A stretch of DNA of 64,000 nucleotides from Microbotryum silenes-acaulis (taxonomy: Eukaryota; Basidiomycota; Microbotryomycetes; Microbotryales; Microbotryaceae), in assembly GCA_003665825.1 (NCBI GenBank), contig QPFY01000008.1, positions 1,488,001 to 1,552,000 on the forward strand, written 5' to 3'. Of the stretch, positions 22,420 to 33,282 are shown in pieces. How positions within the stretch are numbered: the stretch's first letter is position 1; every line of letters starts with the position of its first letter. The notes under the pieces are model-generated. The model saw only the letters and a program-made list of their open reading frames with translations, was not told the origin of the DNA and did no database searches. A program made the position numbers and the translations under genes.

Positions 22420-24000
22420 TCAAGACGAGGTGAGGTCAAGCGTGGCGATAGGTGAACTTGCCAGATGAGTCAAGAATGGGGCGATCGTGGGGTTGGCGCT
22501 CATGGTGAGTAGGTCAGTTGATGACAGTAAGTCCATGGCGATCGAGCACGAGTGCGGTGGAAGGTTGACGGTCGAGGCGGTCGAGGCGGTCGAGGCGGTC
22601 GAGGCGGCCATCGCGAGGTGCAAGCGGATTATTCGTTCGCACGTGATGATGATGGGATAAGCACGGACGGGGACAAGACCGAGCTGGAGAGGTCTGTCAG
22701 TTCGGTCGGTCGATCGGTCGATCGGATCGCAGGTCGATGATGGGTGCGGATGGGCATCGGTCAAATGTTCGCCGAGTCGAGCAACAGATGTTCCGACAAA
22801 CCCCGAGCTTGCCGCGTCGATGAGACCCGTCGATTCGATCAAGAAAGGGATGTGACAGCGAGTGATTGCACTCGAGCAATCGGTCGACGTTGACGACGCG
22901 AGTGAGCGATGTGGGGGTGGCGGAGGAAATCGTCACAGGTCGACAGCGGTGTTCGGGGTGGGCGAAAGTTGAGTCTCGGGTGGCGGAGGCAGCAGCGGCA
23001 AAGATTTGCACGCTCTTCGACGAACGATCTGTCGCACCGAGTCGAGTTCTGAGGTCAGGGGTCACGGAGAGGAGATCGAGGTCGAGCAAAGCAAGTTTCG
23101 CCAGATAAGTGTCGATCCCCAATTGGAAACAGTGGACGCTCATTCATCCGTGAGAGCTAGAAACGGTTTCGAGCGAGTCGAGTTGAGCGCAGGCAGAAAT
23201 CTGAGACCTGGTAGAGCAAATCAAAGGTCAAACATGAGCAAGAGTGCACACACTTGCAACACGAGGTGTGAAGGAAGGGAAGGATTTCAGGTTGAAAGTA
23301 CGCACTGAGCTTTCGGACGTTTTGCTCGCCCAGGAAATGCCCAATCAGTTCGTCGACACCATGCGAGGAGGTGAATGCATGAAGAAGCGAAACGAGAGGA
23401 AATCGAACACGGTGCATCGCTGAGCGCAGTCCTTGACCGCATGTCCAGGGTTGCTGAAGCGTGTACGAACGTGCAAGTCGCCGTGGTGGGATAATGATCG
23501 CCCGTATCAAGCTGGTCGAGCGAATCGCCGAGGTCGATTGAGAGTGCGAAGGATCGTTACGGTCCGAGGCCAAAGTCGAGCGCCGAGTGGTCCCAAGAAG
23601 CCCGAGGCGTTACTTTATATTTCGACGTGCGCAACGTAGGATGGTGATCGAGTAAGATGTGAAGCGATGAGGAGGTGTTCCGTGGCAAATCTCGAGAGTT
23701 TTGCCGGAAAGTCGACTGGATGGTGCGATCGACGACGTTGAAAGCCAGCGCGCAAGTCCGATCAACTTCAACAGCAAGGGGGCGAGCTGGAAGGTGGGCT
23801 ACTGAGGTGCCATGAGATGAAACGTAGACAGTCTATAAGTTTGGACGGATGACTCGACGAGCTCGATCACGAGCGCGCGCGGTTCAGTTAATTCGCGGCG
23901 CGGCGCGGTCGAGACGGGACGGGGTGATAGTGCTTGAGGCAATGCGGGTCTCCGATCTCGACATCGACGCAATCGTGCTTGAGACTGGTCGTGAGAGGTA
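22420..24000 (+). repeat. Dispersed repeat family R, copy 1 (degenerate coding sense +)
   Basis: Related to 32050-32940, 41285-42215, 47720-48650, 54155-55085 and 62700-64000. Plus-strand traces include ESRVAEAAAAKICTLFDERS, DPQLETVDAHSSVRARNGFE and EMPNQFVDTMR, recurring with substitutions in other copies but interrupted by stops. A (GTCGAGGCG)n tract at 22571-22610 encodes VEAVEAVEA. It may be a decayed gene carried by a mobile element; no transposase domain is recognised. Confidence 0.6.
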
Positions 24001-24453
24001 TCGAGGAAGGGTGATTTGCAACTCGAATGTAGGGCGTGCGAGCGAAGCTCTCCATTCGAGGGAAAGCTCTTTTTCCGGGTCGTCCGTGCGCGCTGACACG
24101 GCATATCTTTCGTCGCTTGCCTCAGCCAGCTCGGGGTGACACGTCGAGTGCCCCGGCGAGTAAGGTCGAGCCGCATGTACCGGGCAAGTGACGTTCCAAC
24201 ATGGCGGCAAGGTCTCGCGTCGTCGTCTCGTCGGGCAGTGGGAGGAAAAGACGAGTCACCTCGAGTGGTGCGAGTAGTGCGGTGAGGCCTGTGAGGGGCG
24301 AGAGGCAAAGGAGCGGTGAGCCGCGCGCGCGACAAAAGTCGTCGAGGCCACAACAACTAGTGTCTAGTGTATTTCTCTCTCCTTATTGAGTCTCCTTCCA
24401 GCCTCAACCTCATTTCAGAAGCACGATTCTCCCGAACCGGTACGAGCTGTGGT

Positions 24454-25062
24454 CAAGGATCCGCATTAAATCTGATCTGATCTGATCTGATCTGACAGGG
24501 GTCAGATCAAGTTCAGATCAATCAAGCCTCGAGGAAAAAAATCCAAAATAGGCGGTACCTAGATGGGCCATTGTGATTTGAAATGCCAGCTGCGGCGCAC
24601 CTCAGCTGATCATGAGAGAGAATGGATCGCGCCATCTGCCATCTGGCATCGCCGCCGCATTGGGTGTCGGCCCCGCGCCACAGAAATACTACAGGGTGTG
24701 GTCCTCCTCTGATGGGTCTTCGTTGCAGTGTCAAGTGCTGAAACACTTTCTTATAGGGATCATGCGACCCAATCCAGTCATAAAAGCGGGAAGCTCCTCC
24801 ACAAAGCGGCGGCTTAGCAAGGTGATCACTTTGGAGGATGATGAGGATGAGGATGAGATGAGGATGAGATTGAGGAAGAAGATGGGGATTTCAACATGTA
24901 GACATGTAGAAGTCTCTCTGCGCCAAATTAGGCAATTTCATGTCTCAGATCAAATTGATCTGCTCAGCTCAGATCAAGATCAGATCAATCAAGGGAGAAT
25001 CAGAAAAATTCAGATCTGATCTGATCTGATCTGGCGGTGATCTGATCTAATGCGGACCCTTG
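24454..25062. mobile_element. MITE-like element with (GATCT)n terminal inverted repeats
   Basis: 609 bp bounded by inverted ends: CAAGGATCCGCATTAAATC at the left, and the reverse complement of CAAGGGTCCGCATTAGATC at the right. Each is followed by runs of the pentamer GATCT/TGATC and by CAGATCAATCAAG-type sequence further in. The interior has an acidic simple-repeat frame (EDDEDEDEMRMR at about 24830-24880) and no transposase. No convincing target-site duplication was found. Confidence 0.65.
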
Positions 25063-25528
25063 CCAGCTAGATCGAGCGTGCCTGCAGTGAAGGCACCTAA
25101 CCTCACCTAACCTCACCTAACCCGACTGACGCGAATTTCATCTTCGCACGCTCAGGCTCTTGCCTCCGCCTCCGCCTCGTCTTTGAACTCGACCTCCGTC
25201 TCGTCGGCGTCCTCAGTGGCAACGAACCCGGTCGCGGCATCTAGCTTCAGCGCAAGTAGTCTTGACGCAGCTTCAACATCCGCCGCCCCCCAGCTGCCTT
25301 CGACGTCTAACGCGACGACCTTGCTGCCGTGAGGGACGCGCTCTGGCCAAGACACCGACCGCAAGAGACCGCAAGCGCGCCCGGGAACGCGACCGCAAAC
25401 TCGGCGTCGGACCCTCTACCTCGATATCGCACTCGTCGAGCCATTCGACCCTGGTACGAGCGCACCGGGAGGCGGCTACGGGAGAGCGAGCAGCAGCCAG
25501 AGCCGAAAGGATCTTCAAAGCCGTCCAG
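25063..25528. other. 5' region of FunK1 copy C
   Basis: It contains three CACCTAACCT repeats at about 25090-25122, then sequence related to the 5' regions of copies B and E (DRKRARERDRKL-type frame). The divergent type I partner present at B and E is absent here. Confidence 0.45.
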
Positions 25529-27676
25529 ATGGAGCTCAATTACAGTCCGGCCCTCGAGGCCTACTTCTTCAGCCCGCCGACCCCTGAGGAGCTCGCAAAC
25601 ATAATCTAGCCCAAGGAGCACGAGATTGGCACCGAAAAAGCGCTGAGCGAGATCATAGCAGGTGTCATCAACAAGGTCAGTCGACGCCTGGGCTACTCGA
25701 TCGCTTGGCAGGGTGGGTGTGCGCAGTGTATTCCTTCGAGAGCTGACTCGCCTTCCCAATGTCGTTTCTCACGGGGACTCTAGACCGGCGACCGGCGACT
25801 GGTCGCCTGCAAGAACTCGCCCCAGTACATCAGCGTTTCCCCTTACCGCAAGGAAACGACCGAGACGACGGCCGACGTCGTGCTCTTGACTCGCGCTGCG
25901 GTCGCGCACGACCCAACCCTCCCGAATGTATGGGCCCTTCCCAGCCACGCCGATCCGCAAGCCAAGAAACCCGACGCCGATGCGGATCCCGACACCAATG
26001 TGAACTTCAACGCGAACGAAAACGGCAAGAACCAGCATCAGAACGATGAGGCCGAGGCCAAGGACGCCGAGGACGACGGGTACGACGAGTACGCCGAGGA
26101 CGACGAGGACGACGATGAGAACAAGGCCGAGGCCAAGGTGGACCTGAACCGGGCCAAACGCTCCTTCACGCACGTGGCCGCCGTCGGCGAGACCAAAGCG
26201 GGCAACACCAGAGCCGAGGGCCAGTTGTTCAGACGGTTGTCAGCACTCCTCGCGACGCCGATTCGAGAATATGCGATCGGGTTCACCCTGCGCGGCGACC
26301 GTCTCAAAGTCTACGTTATGACTGCTTGCGGCGTGTTCTTCACCAACTTCAAGACAGTCACCGAAAACAACGGAGAGTTGTCGACCTTTTTGTACCGTCT
26401 GATTAAACACAGTGATCGGCATAACGGCGTTCTCGCCACCACGACCTCGCTCGACGACCGCCACGGCCCGTTCACGCTCTGCCCGGACTTCTTTCCGCCG
26501 GCCGCCTCAGATTTCAGCTGGGGGGCAACGACGATGTCCAACGTCAAGATCGAGAAGCTTCTCTTCCGTCGACGCAGAGATTGCGGTCGCGCGACGTCGA
26601 CATACGAGATCACCGTTGGTGAGGGCGCCAACGTCAGGACCCGCGCGATGACGATCACCTGGGTCGAGGAGTCGCGCAACTCGGACTTGGCCGAGATCCG
26701 CAACTTGATCCAAGAAAAGAGACCTCGAGGGCTTGCTCCGCTCGTCGGCGTCTTTCGCGCCGAGTACAGGACCCTCCCCATGTTCCCACCCGTCGACGAA
26801 TCCCTCGACGGTATCACCCCGCGGGCCAAGGAAGTCGTCGTTTACGAAGAGTGCTACAACTCACTCGCCACGCTCGACAACACCAAGGAGCTCGCGCGCG
26901 CTCTCGAAGGTGCGATTGAGGGTGAGTGCTCAGAGCGGAGCGGGACAGTGCGCTCAGGGGTGTACCTACACTGACGACCCTTCGCCGTGCGTGACAGGTC
27001 ATCGCCAGCTCTGGAACTACGGCTTCATCCACCGGGACGTGTCGTATGGCAACGTAATGGTCAACCGACACGGCGATGGGATCCTGATCGACTACAATCT
27101 GGCAGTGAAGAAGGCTCGAACGGCGGAAGAAGAGTGTCGCCTCAGCCGTTCGGTACATTCTCGCGCCCGTGCTAGCCCTCGACACGTTCTTGGTCTCACT
27201 AATTCCTTCCCACCCTTCCCCTGTACCATGATCAATGACAGGGCACGCTACCGTATCTCTCCCAACTCCTGCTCATCCCCGAAACCGAGAGTGTGGTGCA
27301 CGAGCGCTGGCACGACATCGAGTCCTTTTTCTATGTGGCGTCCGGCACGGCTTTTCTATGTGGGCCTGCCAACGCGCCCTTTTTCGAGAAGTCGAAAGCC
27401 GTGCAAATCTGGAATGCGTGGAATGGCGAGTATCCCGAAGCCCACAAACGCTGTCTGAGTATGGGATTCGGTTTCAAGAAGCTCCTGAATGCATGCGCGT
27501 CCCGTTGGCATAGCGTTGAGGACCTTCTGACGATCCTAAAGGACAACTGTTCGATTGCCACGGCTTGCATTGATATGGACACAACAGAAGCGTTTGAGGC
27601 CAAACTTTGTGAGTTCTGGGATACCGATGTGATGTCGTACGAGATCATCCAGACACGCCTGAGAGGCCTTTGCTGA
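25529..27676 (+). pseudogene. FunK1 homologue, type II, copy C, nonsense codon in exon 1
   Basis: Structure parallels copy B: exons 25529-25675, 25784-26921, 26998-27152, 27242-27676, all in phase. In exon 1 the codon aligned with Trp in the NKIWPKE motif of E is TAG (25607-25609), the only lesion seen. Exon 2 has a longer acidic insert (DDGYDEYAEDDEDDDENKAE). The catalytic loop is GFIHRDVSYGNVMVNRHGDG with IDYNLAV; distal VVHERWHDIESFFYVA and C-terminal DVMSYEIIQTRLRGLC. The next in-frame ATG would remove the N-terminal segment but leave the kinase-like region, so a shortened product remains possible. Confidence 0.75.
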
Positions 27677-28020
27677 AGCAGCCTGATGGCGAGAATGAGA
27701 ACGTGTTAAATATCTCTCTGAAGAATGAAATGCCAAACTGTGCCCGTGCTCTGCGCTGTGAGTAACCTTAGTGCATGGGTTATAAACTTGAAGTGAGTAG
27801 TCGTCTTGACGAATGAAGAGTTGACTCTGTGCGTAGAAGCTGTATGATTGTGCAGTTGTTTCGTTTTCAAAAGACAAACTCATCAGGTGCTTGCGCTTCC
27901 AAGGCCTTCGACAAGAAGCAATTCGCTATTAGCAGCCTGAATTCTATAGGTCAGAAAATTGATGAGAATAAAACTTTGATCTCGGACTTGGAAGAAAATT
28001 CTCAGAAGTTGGCCCATGAC
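27677..28020 (+). repeat. 3' flank of FunK1 type II unit
   Basis: About 340 bp shared with the 3' flank of copy E (38039-38400), including AGTGAGTAGTCGT and AAGAAGCAATTCGCTATT. No such flank was noted after copy B. It marks the length of the duplicated type II unit. Confidence 0.65.
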
Positions 28021-28169
28021 TGATAAGTGGAGGTCAGAAGCTTGCTATGGTCCTCGCCGAACCGACAGAAGCTGTCGCCCGTTCGGCTCTGGGTGCCGAA
28101 GTCCAGCTACGAAGCTGGAGATGAACGAGATAATGAGCGTTGCAAATTGCAGACAAAACTGAGAGAGGT

Positions 28170-28358
28170 AATATAAAGCAACAATAAAGGAGAGAGAGCC
28201 GAGGAGAAAGGGAGTGAAGGTATTATGAGCATTGCCGAGAGAGGGGGAGAGCGGGAGTGAAGAGATTACGGGCATTGCCGAGAGAGAGAAAATAGAGTAG
28301 AGAGGAGAGAAGAGAAGAGACGAGACCGGGAGAGAGGGAAAGAGAGAAAGAGAGAGGT
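28170..28358. repeat. Purine-rich GA tract
   Basis: Nearly pure purine on the plus strand, built of GAGAG units and a duplicated GGGAGTGAAG...GCATTGCCGAGAGAG segment. Low-complexity sequence; the minus-strand frame across it (Ser/Leu/Phe-rich) is probably not coding. Confidence 0.6.
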
Positions 28359-28767
28359 TCACACTCGAAGTTTGAGATAAGATCGTCCCCAGTCGATGAA
28401 GCAAAAGCCCCCGTCGTCGGGTCGAACCAATACGTTCCCGTCGCGGATATCGTTATGAACAATACCAAGCTCAACGAAAGCCTTCTCGATCTCCCTGCGC
28501 ATCGAGTAAGAAGTGGAAGAACAGGTGCGTCAGCATCACGCTGAGCTTGAGTTAATCAGGAAAAGATCTTGTCGTCGACAACTACTAGTAGCCGCGACCC
28601 GAAGACTTACTGCCATTGGCCAGACCTTTCACAAAAGTCAGGGAATTCATGTAGGTCCCCATATTCTCAAGCACCATGGCGTACCCATTGCCATTAGTCC
28701 TTCGGTACGTGCCGGAAGACGTGCTGGTAGAACAGCATCTCGCAGATGACCGGGCCAACGTAATCAC
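28359..28767 (-). pseudogene. Fragment of a protein-kinase-like (APH-fold) gene
   Basis: One segment (about 28600-28767) reads GNGYAMVLENMGTYMNSL, like a kinase hinge. A second (28359-28502) reads IEKAFVELGIVHNDIRDGN and VLVRPDDGGFCFIDWGRS, giving an HxD..N catalytic loop and a DW-type metal motif, then stops. An intron with GTAAGT donor and GCAG acceptor seems to lie between, but the phases I infer do not match. The N-lobe is missing on the right, where an inverted repeat begins. It is a kinase relative distinct from the FunK1 copies, and truncated. Confidence 0.55.
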
Positions 28768-29003
28768 ACGTCACGAGCTACTGCCGACGGGTATCTTGCG
28801 AACGTGGTGCGAGTCAACCGACCTTTGTCCTCATCGGCCAAAGCCGAAGTACCTCTTGTTGACCACCCTGCTCCGAACACGAGGTACTTTCTCAAGGCCG
28901 ATGAGGACAACGGTCGGTTGACCCGCACCACCTTCGCAAGCCACCCGCGGACAGTAGCTCGTGACGTGTAATTACGTCGGCTCGGTCATCCGCGAGACGC
29001 TGT
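28739..29003. repeat. Fold-back repeat with about 120-bp arms
   Basis: Left arm about 28739-28872, right arm about 28885-29003, roughly 85-90% matching as inverted copies; both contain CACGTCACGAGCTACTG. The plus frame reads HLADDRANVITRHELLPTG and the inverted arm gives a near match (LADDRADVITRHELL), so a coding fragment was duplicated in inverted orientation. It abuts the truncated kinase fragment. Confidence 0.7.
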
Positions 29004-29006
29004 TCC

Positions 29007-29243
29007 TTGGGCCCGCGTCGCAAGCCGGCCGCGAGACCGAGAGCACCCGAAGACATTCAAAAGCACCACATCGACAACTCGAATTCAAATGACGAGGAAG
29101 CGCTGAGCCACAATGCCCAGGTCACGAAGAACGGAGGTCAGAAGCGAGGGAGGGAGGAGCAGCACGAAAGGCGCGATGTGGATGAGGACGCTAATAGCGG
29201 GATCACGGAGACCGCTGAAGAAAATGGCATTGGAGGTTATTAG
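29007..29243 (+). CDS. Hypothetical short charged ORF
   Basis: 78 codons, Asp/Glu/Lys/Arg-rich with a possible nuclear-type basic patch (GGQKRGREEQHERR). It looks like the tail of a larger protein but no upstream exon was found. It may be a remnant next to the fold-back. Function unknown. Confidence 0.2.
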   Translation: MGPRRKPAARPRAPEDIQKHHIDNSNSNDEEALSHNAQVTKNGGQKRGREEQHERRDVDEDANSGITETAEENGIGGY

Positions 29244-30669
29244 AAGGCAAACCAAAAATAACAGGGGAAGGCGAAGTGAGAATGGTGTTCTAAACTGGGT
29301 AGAAACTTGTGAAATTGTGGACCTCATTCGCTCGCTTATGGTGGGTAGTAACCACTATTTAACCGTAGCTCATGTGGTCTGTAAAAGCGGGACGATCCCG
29401 GGATGATCCCGGGATCGGGCCCCCGATTTGAAATCGGCGCAGCGATCCCAAATGCGTTTCAAATCCTCGCGGGATCGATCCATGCCCAACGATTAATAGG
29501 GGCATAGAACTCGTGTGAGAGGGCCGATTGCGCAAGGTAGAGTGGACCATTATGTTATTATTACTCAAAGCTTGTGCCAATATACTACTGAAACGGTACA
29601 AGGCCCCATGCGGATGCGGTGGAGCATCGCACCACCAGGCCTGCAATCTGCTCTTCAGTGTGATGTGGGCAGCGATCGAGAGCAACGAAACGAGCTTGGT
29701 TGATGCGCGCTACCCCACCCCGAGCCTGAACAACAGGTGACACAACGAAGGGCCGACCGGGGGAGAAGCAACCCGAGGAGCGAAAGGCGAAAGCGCGACC
29801 GAAGATTTGAACTTTGTCGCACCGGCGTCCAGCGCGCGGTCGGCCGCAGCGCCGTCCGACGTCCCGATGCTCTCTTGTGCGACGTCAACGACAGCTACCT
29901 ACCAGCTAGCATTGAACATTGGGACCAGTCAGTTCGAGCCGTACATATCTCCTGGCGCTGCGACATGCCCGAGCACTTACACGATGGTGTTACCCCACCT
30001 CCTGTCGTCTCCAGCGCCTGCATTCGACGGCTCGGAAATAGGACGTTCACGGGCTGTCCTCACCCCGCTTCCCCACAGAAGCCATGTCACCTCCTCCTCC
30101 CGCGTCCATAGTCCAATCGAGTCCCAAAGAACCGACCTCAGCTGGGAGTGATCAAAACCTCGACCACCCTCGCACCCAGTCCAGCCAATCAGTCGACCTT
30201 GCCCCACCCCAATGTGGGGCGATCAACCTCAAACTCCCGCGTCGGTAAAGGCATGACGGTGGAGGAGGCGATCGAGGCGGCACGAAGAGACTGGCAGAAC
30301 CGCATGCAAGTCATGAAGGTTGACGAGGCAAGGTTATTGAGGCGAAATCATCACGGTCCCCCCTGCCCTCGCTGACGAGCACGTGACTTTTGGCACCTTC
30401 AATAGTCCGCGTCCAGCGACGATGACGCCAAGATGGACGTCGATGACGACGGCGATGGTGAGGAGCATCGAGAGGGTGACGAGGACAACGATGATGGGTG
30501 ATGAGGAGGACGGCGGCGAGGACGACGACGGCTGTGACAGCACCGGCCAGAACGACAATGAGAACGACAAAGAGACCGATCACGATCAGGGCGGGGCTGC
30601 GAGTGACGAGTCGAGGCTGCCCGCACCAGCCTTCGCTGAAGTGGCCATCTACAGGAAGCCTGCTGCGCG
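29244..30669. other. Region with possible transposon remnants
   Basis: It contains GATCCCGGGATC palindromes at 29394-29415 and a frame at 29528-29740 with a Cys/His cluster (KAPCGCGGASHHQAC). An acidic low-complexity stretch around 30410-30500 reads SSDDDAKMDVDDDGDGEE before a stop. These fit a decayed DNA-transposon protein but are not diagnostic. Confidence 0.3.
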
Positions 30670-31047
30670 TTGATTGAGGCGCTACAGAGTGAATGCTTTG
30701 ATGCCATCGAGCTACCGAGGTCGTTTTCAACGCTGAAAACGCTAGTCAAGGCGCATTTGCGCATGTGCGTCATACGGCGCCACGTCGTCCCGCGGAAAGC
30801 GTCCAAGACGACGATTGCCAAGACCGGTTCGAAGGCGAATCGCACCACAACATCGGCGTACACCTTAGGCTTGAAGGAACAGATCGAGCTTCGAATTCTG
30901 GGAAAACCCGCCCTACTCGGGAGCCTGCGCACCGGCCTCGGCGACTTCGCAGAAGTGCGGACGAACCTATGGGAGGGCGACGTCTGGCGCGAAAGCGTGG
31001 TGGCAGGTCGCGCGGCCTACCCTATGGAGACAACAAACGGTGAGTGA
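30670..31047 (+). pseudogene. N-terminal-type fragment, possibly of a DNA-transposon protein
   Basis: 125 codons reading IELPRSFSTLKTLVKAHLR, AYTLGLKEQIELRILGKP and GDFAEVRTNLWEGDVWRES, ending at TGA. The style resembles N-terminal parts of large fungal transposon proteins (tnp2-like), from memory of such families only. No catalytic domain follows: the left arm of the large inverted repeat starts about 40 bp downstream. Confidence 0.35.
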
Positions 31048-31645
31048 TCGAGGATGGCGCGACGAGGAAGACCAATATATCCTGCAGAGAGATGTTTCTC
31101 ACTCTCAGAACACTCGAATATCCGAAAAATCTGGTCGATACGCGTGCCGTGCTAGATTGCGAAGTTGATGCAGTATTTTCATCGGGGCCGGCGTTCTCCG
31201 AGATCACAAACTGAAAGTGATGCCGTCGAACAGGTCACCGCTGCAAGCCATATGCCTCGAATTCTGGCATCTTTATCACTACAATTAAGAGATCTATCAC
31301 ACGATGACCACTGGGTTGAGGTCAATTTCCACTTCTGATCAGGAGTCGAAAAATCGCACAAGGACTCGGGGATCCTCTCGATCGCGCAAACTCGGCTCCT
31401 TTTTTTTTCCCGCTGGTCGATCGGATAGTGATCCTCCGACGCTCCGCAACGCACTGTCAAATTAAAAGATCTCCACGTTGGCGGAAGAATTGATGTTGTG
31501 CTTTGCAGCGTTAAAGCATACTTTCAGTCAGGATCGTCGGCCGGGTGAGGGATGCGGGTCGCACAGCTGAGGTTCGACCAGGCTTAGCGTGAAAGCTGGA
31601 AACAATTCGGTGTCGAATCACGGCATGCGGCCCCAAGCAGCTCTC

Positions 31646-31837
31646 CTACACACGCAAGTCAAGTGCTAGAGTCCGAAAGAGCCTATAGAAGAAGGCTAGG
31701 GATGCAACTACAAGGTTGAAGCCAACTCCGAATGGACCACGGCAGCATGCCATCAGCTCGGTCGGCGTGACTCGGAGCGGCGAGGAGTACAATCGACCCG
31801 GTGACTCCGCAGAGATCACTGCAACGTGCTCAGGCAT
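31646..31837 (-). CDS. Small conserved ORF in block S
   Basis: 63 codons, MPEHVAVISAESPGRL..., ending in a hydrophobic stretch, VVASLAFFYRLFRTLALDL. The same translation occurs at 42415-42606, 48850-49041 and 55285-55476. Identity follows from recent duplication and does not by itself prove coding. No family recognised. Confidence 0.25.
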   Translation of the reverse strand: MPEHVAVISAESPGRLYSSPLRVTPTELMACCRGPFGVGFNLVVASLAFFYRLFRTLALDLRV

Positions 31838-32049
31838 CCCGTTTTTGATTGCGTTCAGCAGTCAGTAGTCCAGTTCTCATGTTGGATTCAATACAAGAAC
31901 ATTCCGTTCAGGTCCTGCCCGGAAGCACCAAATCGGAGGCCGCAGGAAAACCCGGCAAGGAGGGGGTCAAGAAGATCAGATACGCACATGTGAGCTCAAA
32001 GACCAAATGCTATTGCATCAAGGAGCACATACTGACATATGCGTAGGTC

Positions 32050-32940
32050 AGATATGTGGGGAAAGAAGGGAAGGGAGGAACGTCGCTCGCAAAGAGTCTA
32101 GGTGGTCCTTCATTCTCAATCTCGAGGAGAGCGGACAGGGCGTGGGTGGCCCAGAAGAGTTCGGATGGTTGGAGAAGCCTCCTCACACAGATCATCGGCA
32201 AATATCGAGTCTTGCGTGGCGGAGACAGCAGCGGCAAAGATGAGAGCCTGCATGCTCATTGACAAGCGATCGGTCGCACCAAGTTGGGTTGAGGTCCGGG
32301 TCGATGCAGAGGAGATCAAAGTCGCGCAGAGCAAGTCCCGCCGAAGAAGTCTGGATCCTCAATTGGAAGAGACGATGATCATTCATCCATGAGAGCGAGA
32401 AACGGTTTGGAGCGAGTCGGAGTCTAAAGAGTCGATCTAAGCGCAGGCCGGAATCTGAGACCTGGTGGAGCAAAGGAAAAGTCGCACATAAGCAAGAGTG
32501 CACATACTTGCAACACAGGGTATGGAGGAAGAGAAGGCCCTTAGGTTGAAGGCACGCACTGACCTTTCGGACGTGTGCTCGCTTAGCAAAATGCCAAACG
32601 AGTTTGTCGACACCAAGCGAGGTGAGTGCAAGAAGAAGCGGAAGCGAGAGGAGATGGAACACCGTGCGACGCTGAGCGCAGTCCACGACCAAATGACCAG
32701 GCTTGCTGCCGCGTGTATGATCGTGCACTCGTATATGTGAGATGCTGATCGCACCTATGAAGCTGGTCGAGCGAATCGCCGAGATCGATTGAGAGTGCGA
32801 AAGATCGTCACGGTCCAACGCCGAATGGTGTGGACTCGGAGAAGCCCGAGTCGTGAGTGTATGATCCAACGTGTGCACCATAGGATCGATTTCGAGTAAG
32901 ATATGAAGCAATGAGGTGGTGTTGTGTGGCAAATCTCGAG
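32050..32940 (+). repeat. Dispersed repeat family R, copy 2
   Basis: Plus-strand coding traces include MPNEFVDTKRGECKKKRKRE followed by MEHRATLSAVHDQMTRLAAA (32498-32740), which looks coiled-coil-like, and AETAAAKMRACMLIDKRSVA. It directly abuts the 3' flank of FunK1 D at 32941, on the opposite strand. Confidence 0.6.
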
Positions 32941-33282
32941 CGGTCAGTGAGATCAAAGACAAGATTTTGGTGCGGGGCTATGGGTTTCATTTCGTTGGTT
33001 CAAGGCCACGCGTTTTGATACCTGGGACAGGAAAATACACCTGATCCATTTCCAAAAACAACACCCCTAAGAGCAAAACATGAATGATGTAAGGGCCCTC
33101 CCAGATTACGACTTGGGCCAGAAACTCTGCACAGTCGAGCCGAATGAAGGCACCGCTGGCGCAGTCCTATTTCCAGCCTGGAATTATACTGGAACGGACG
33201 GAAAATGACCTTGGGTATCTATTGCAATAATCGGAACTAACAACGAGCAACTATATTTAAGCCCAGTGCAAAGCTGGTCACT

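Noticed and set aside
25090..25125. CCTAACCT repeats resembling telomeric CCCTAA
   Set aside because: Only three 10-bp units of a different sequence (CACCTAACCT), inside a repeat-rich interval; too short to call an interstitial telomere.
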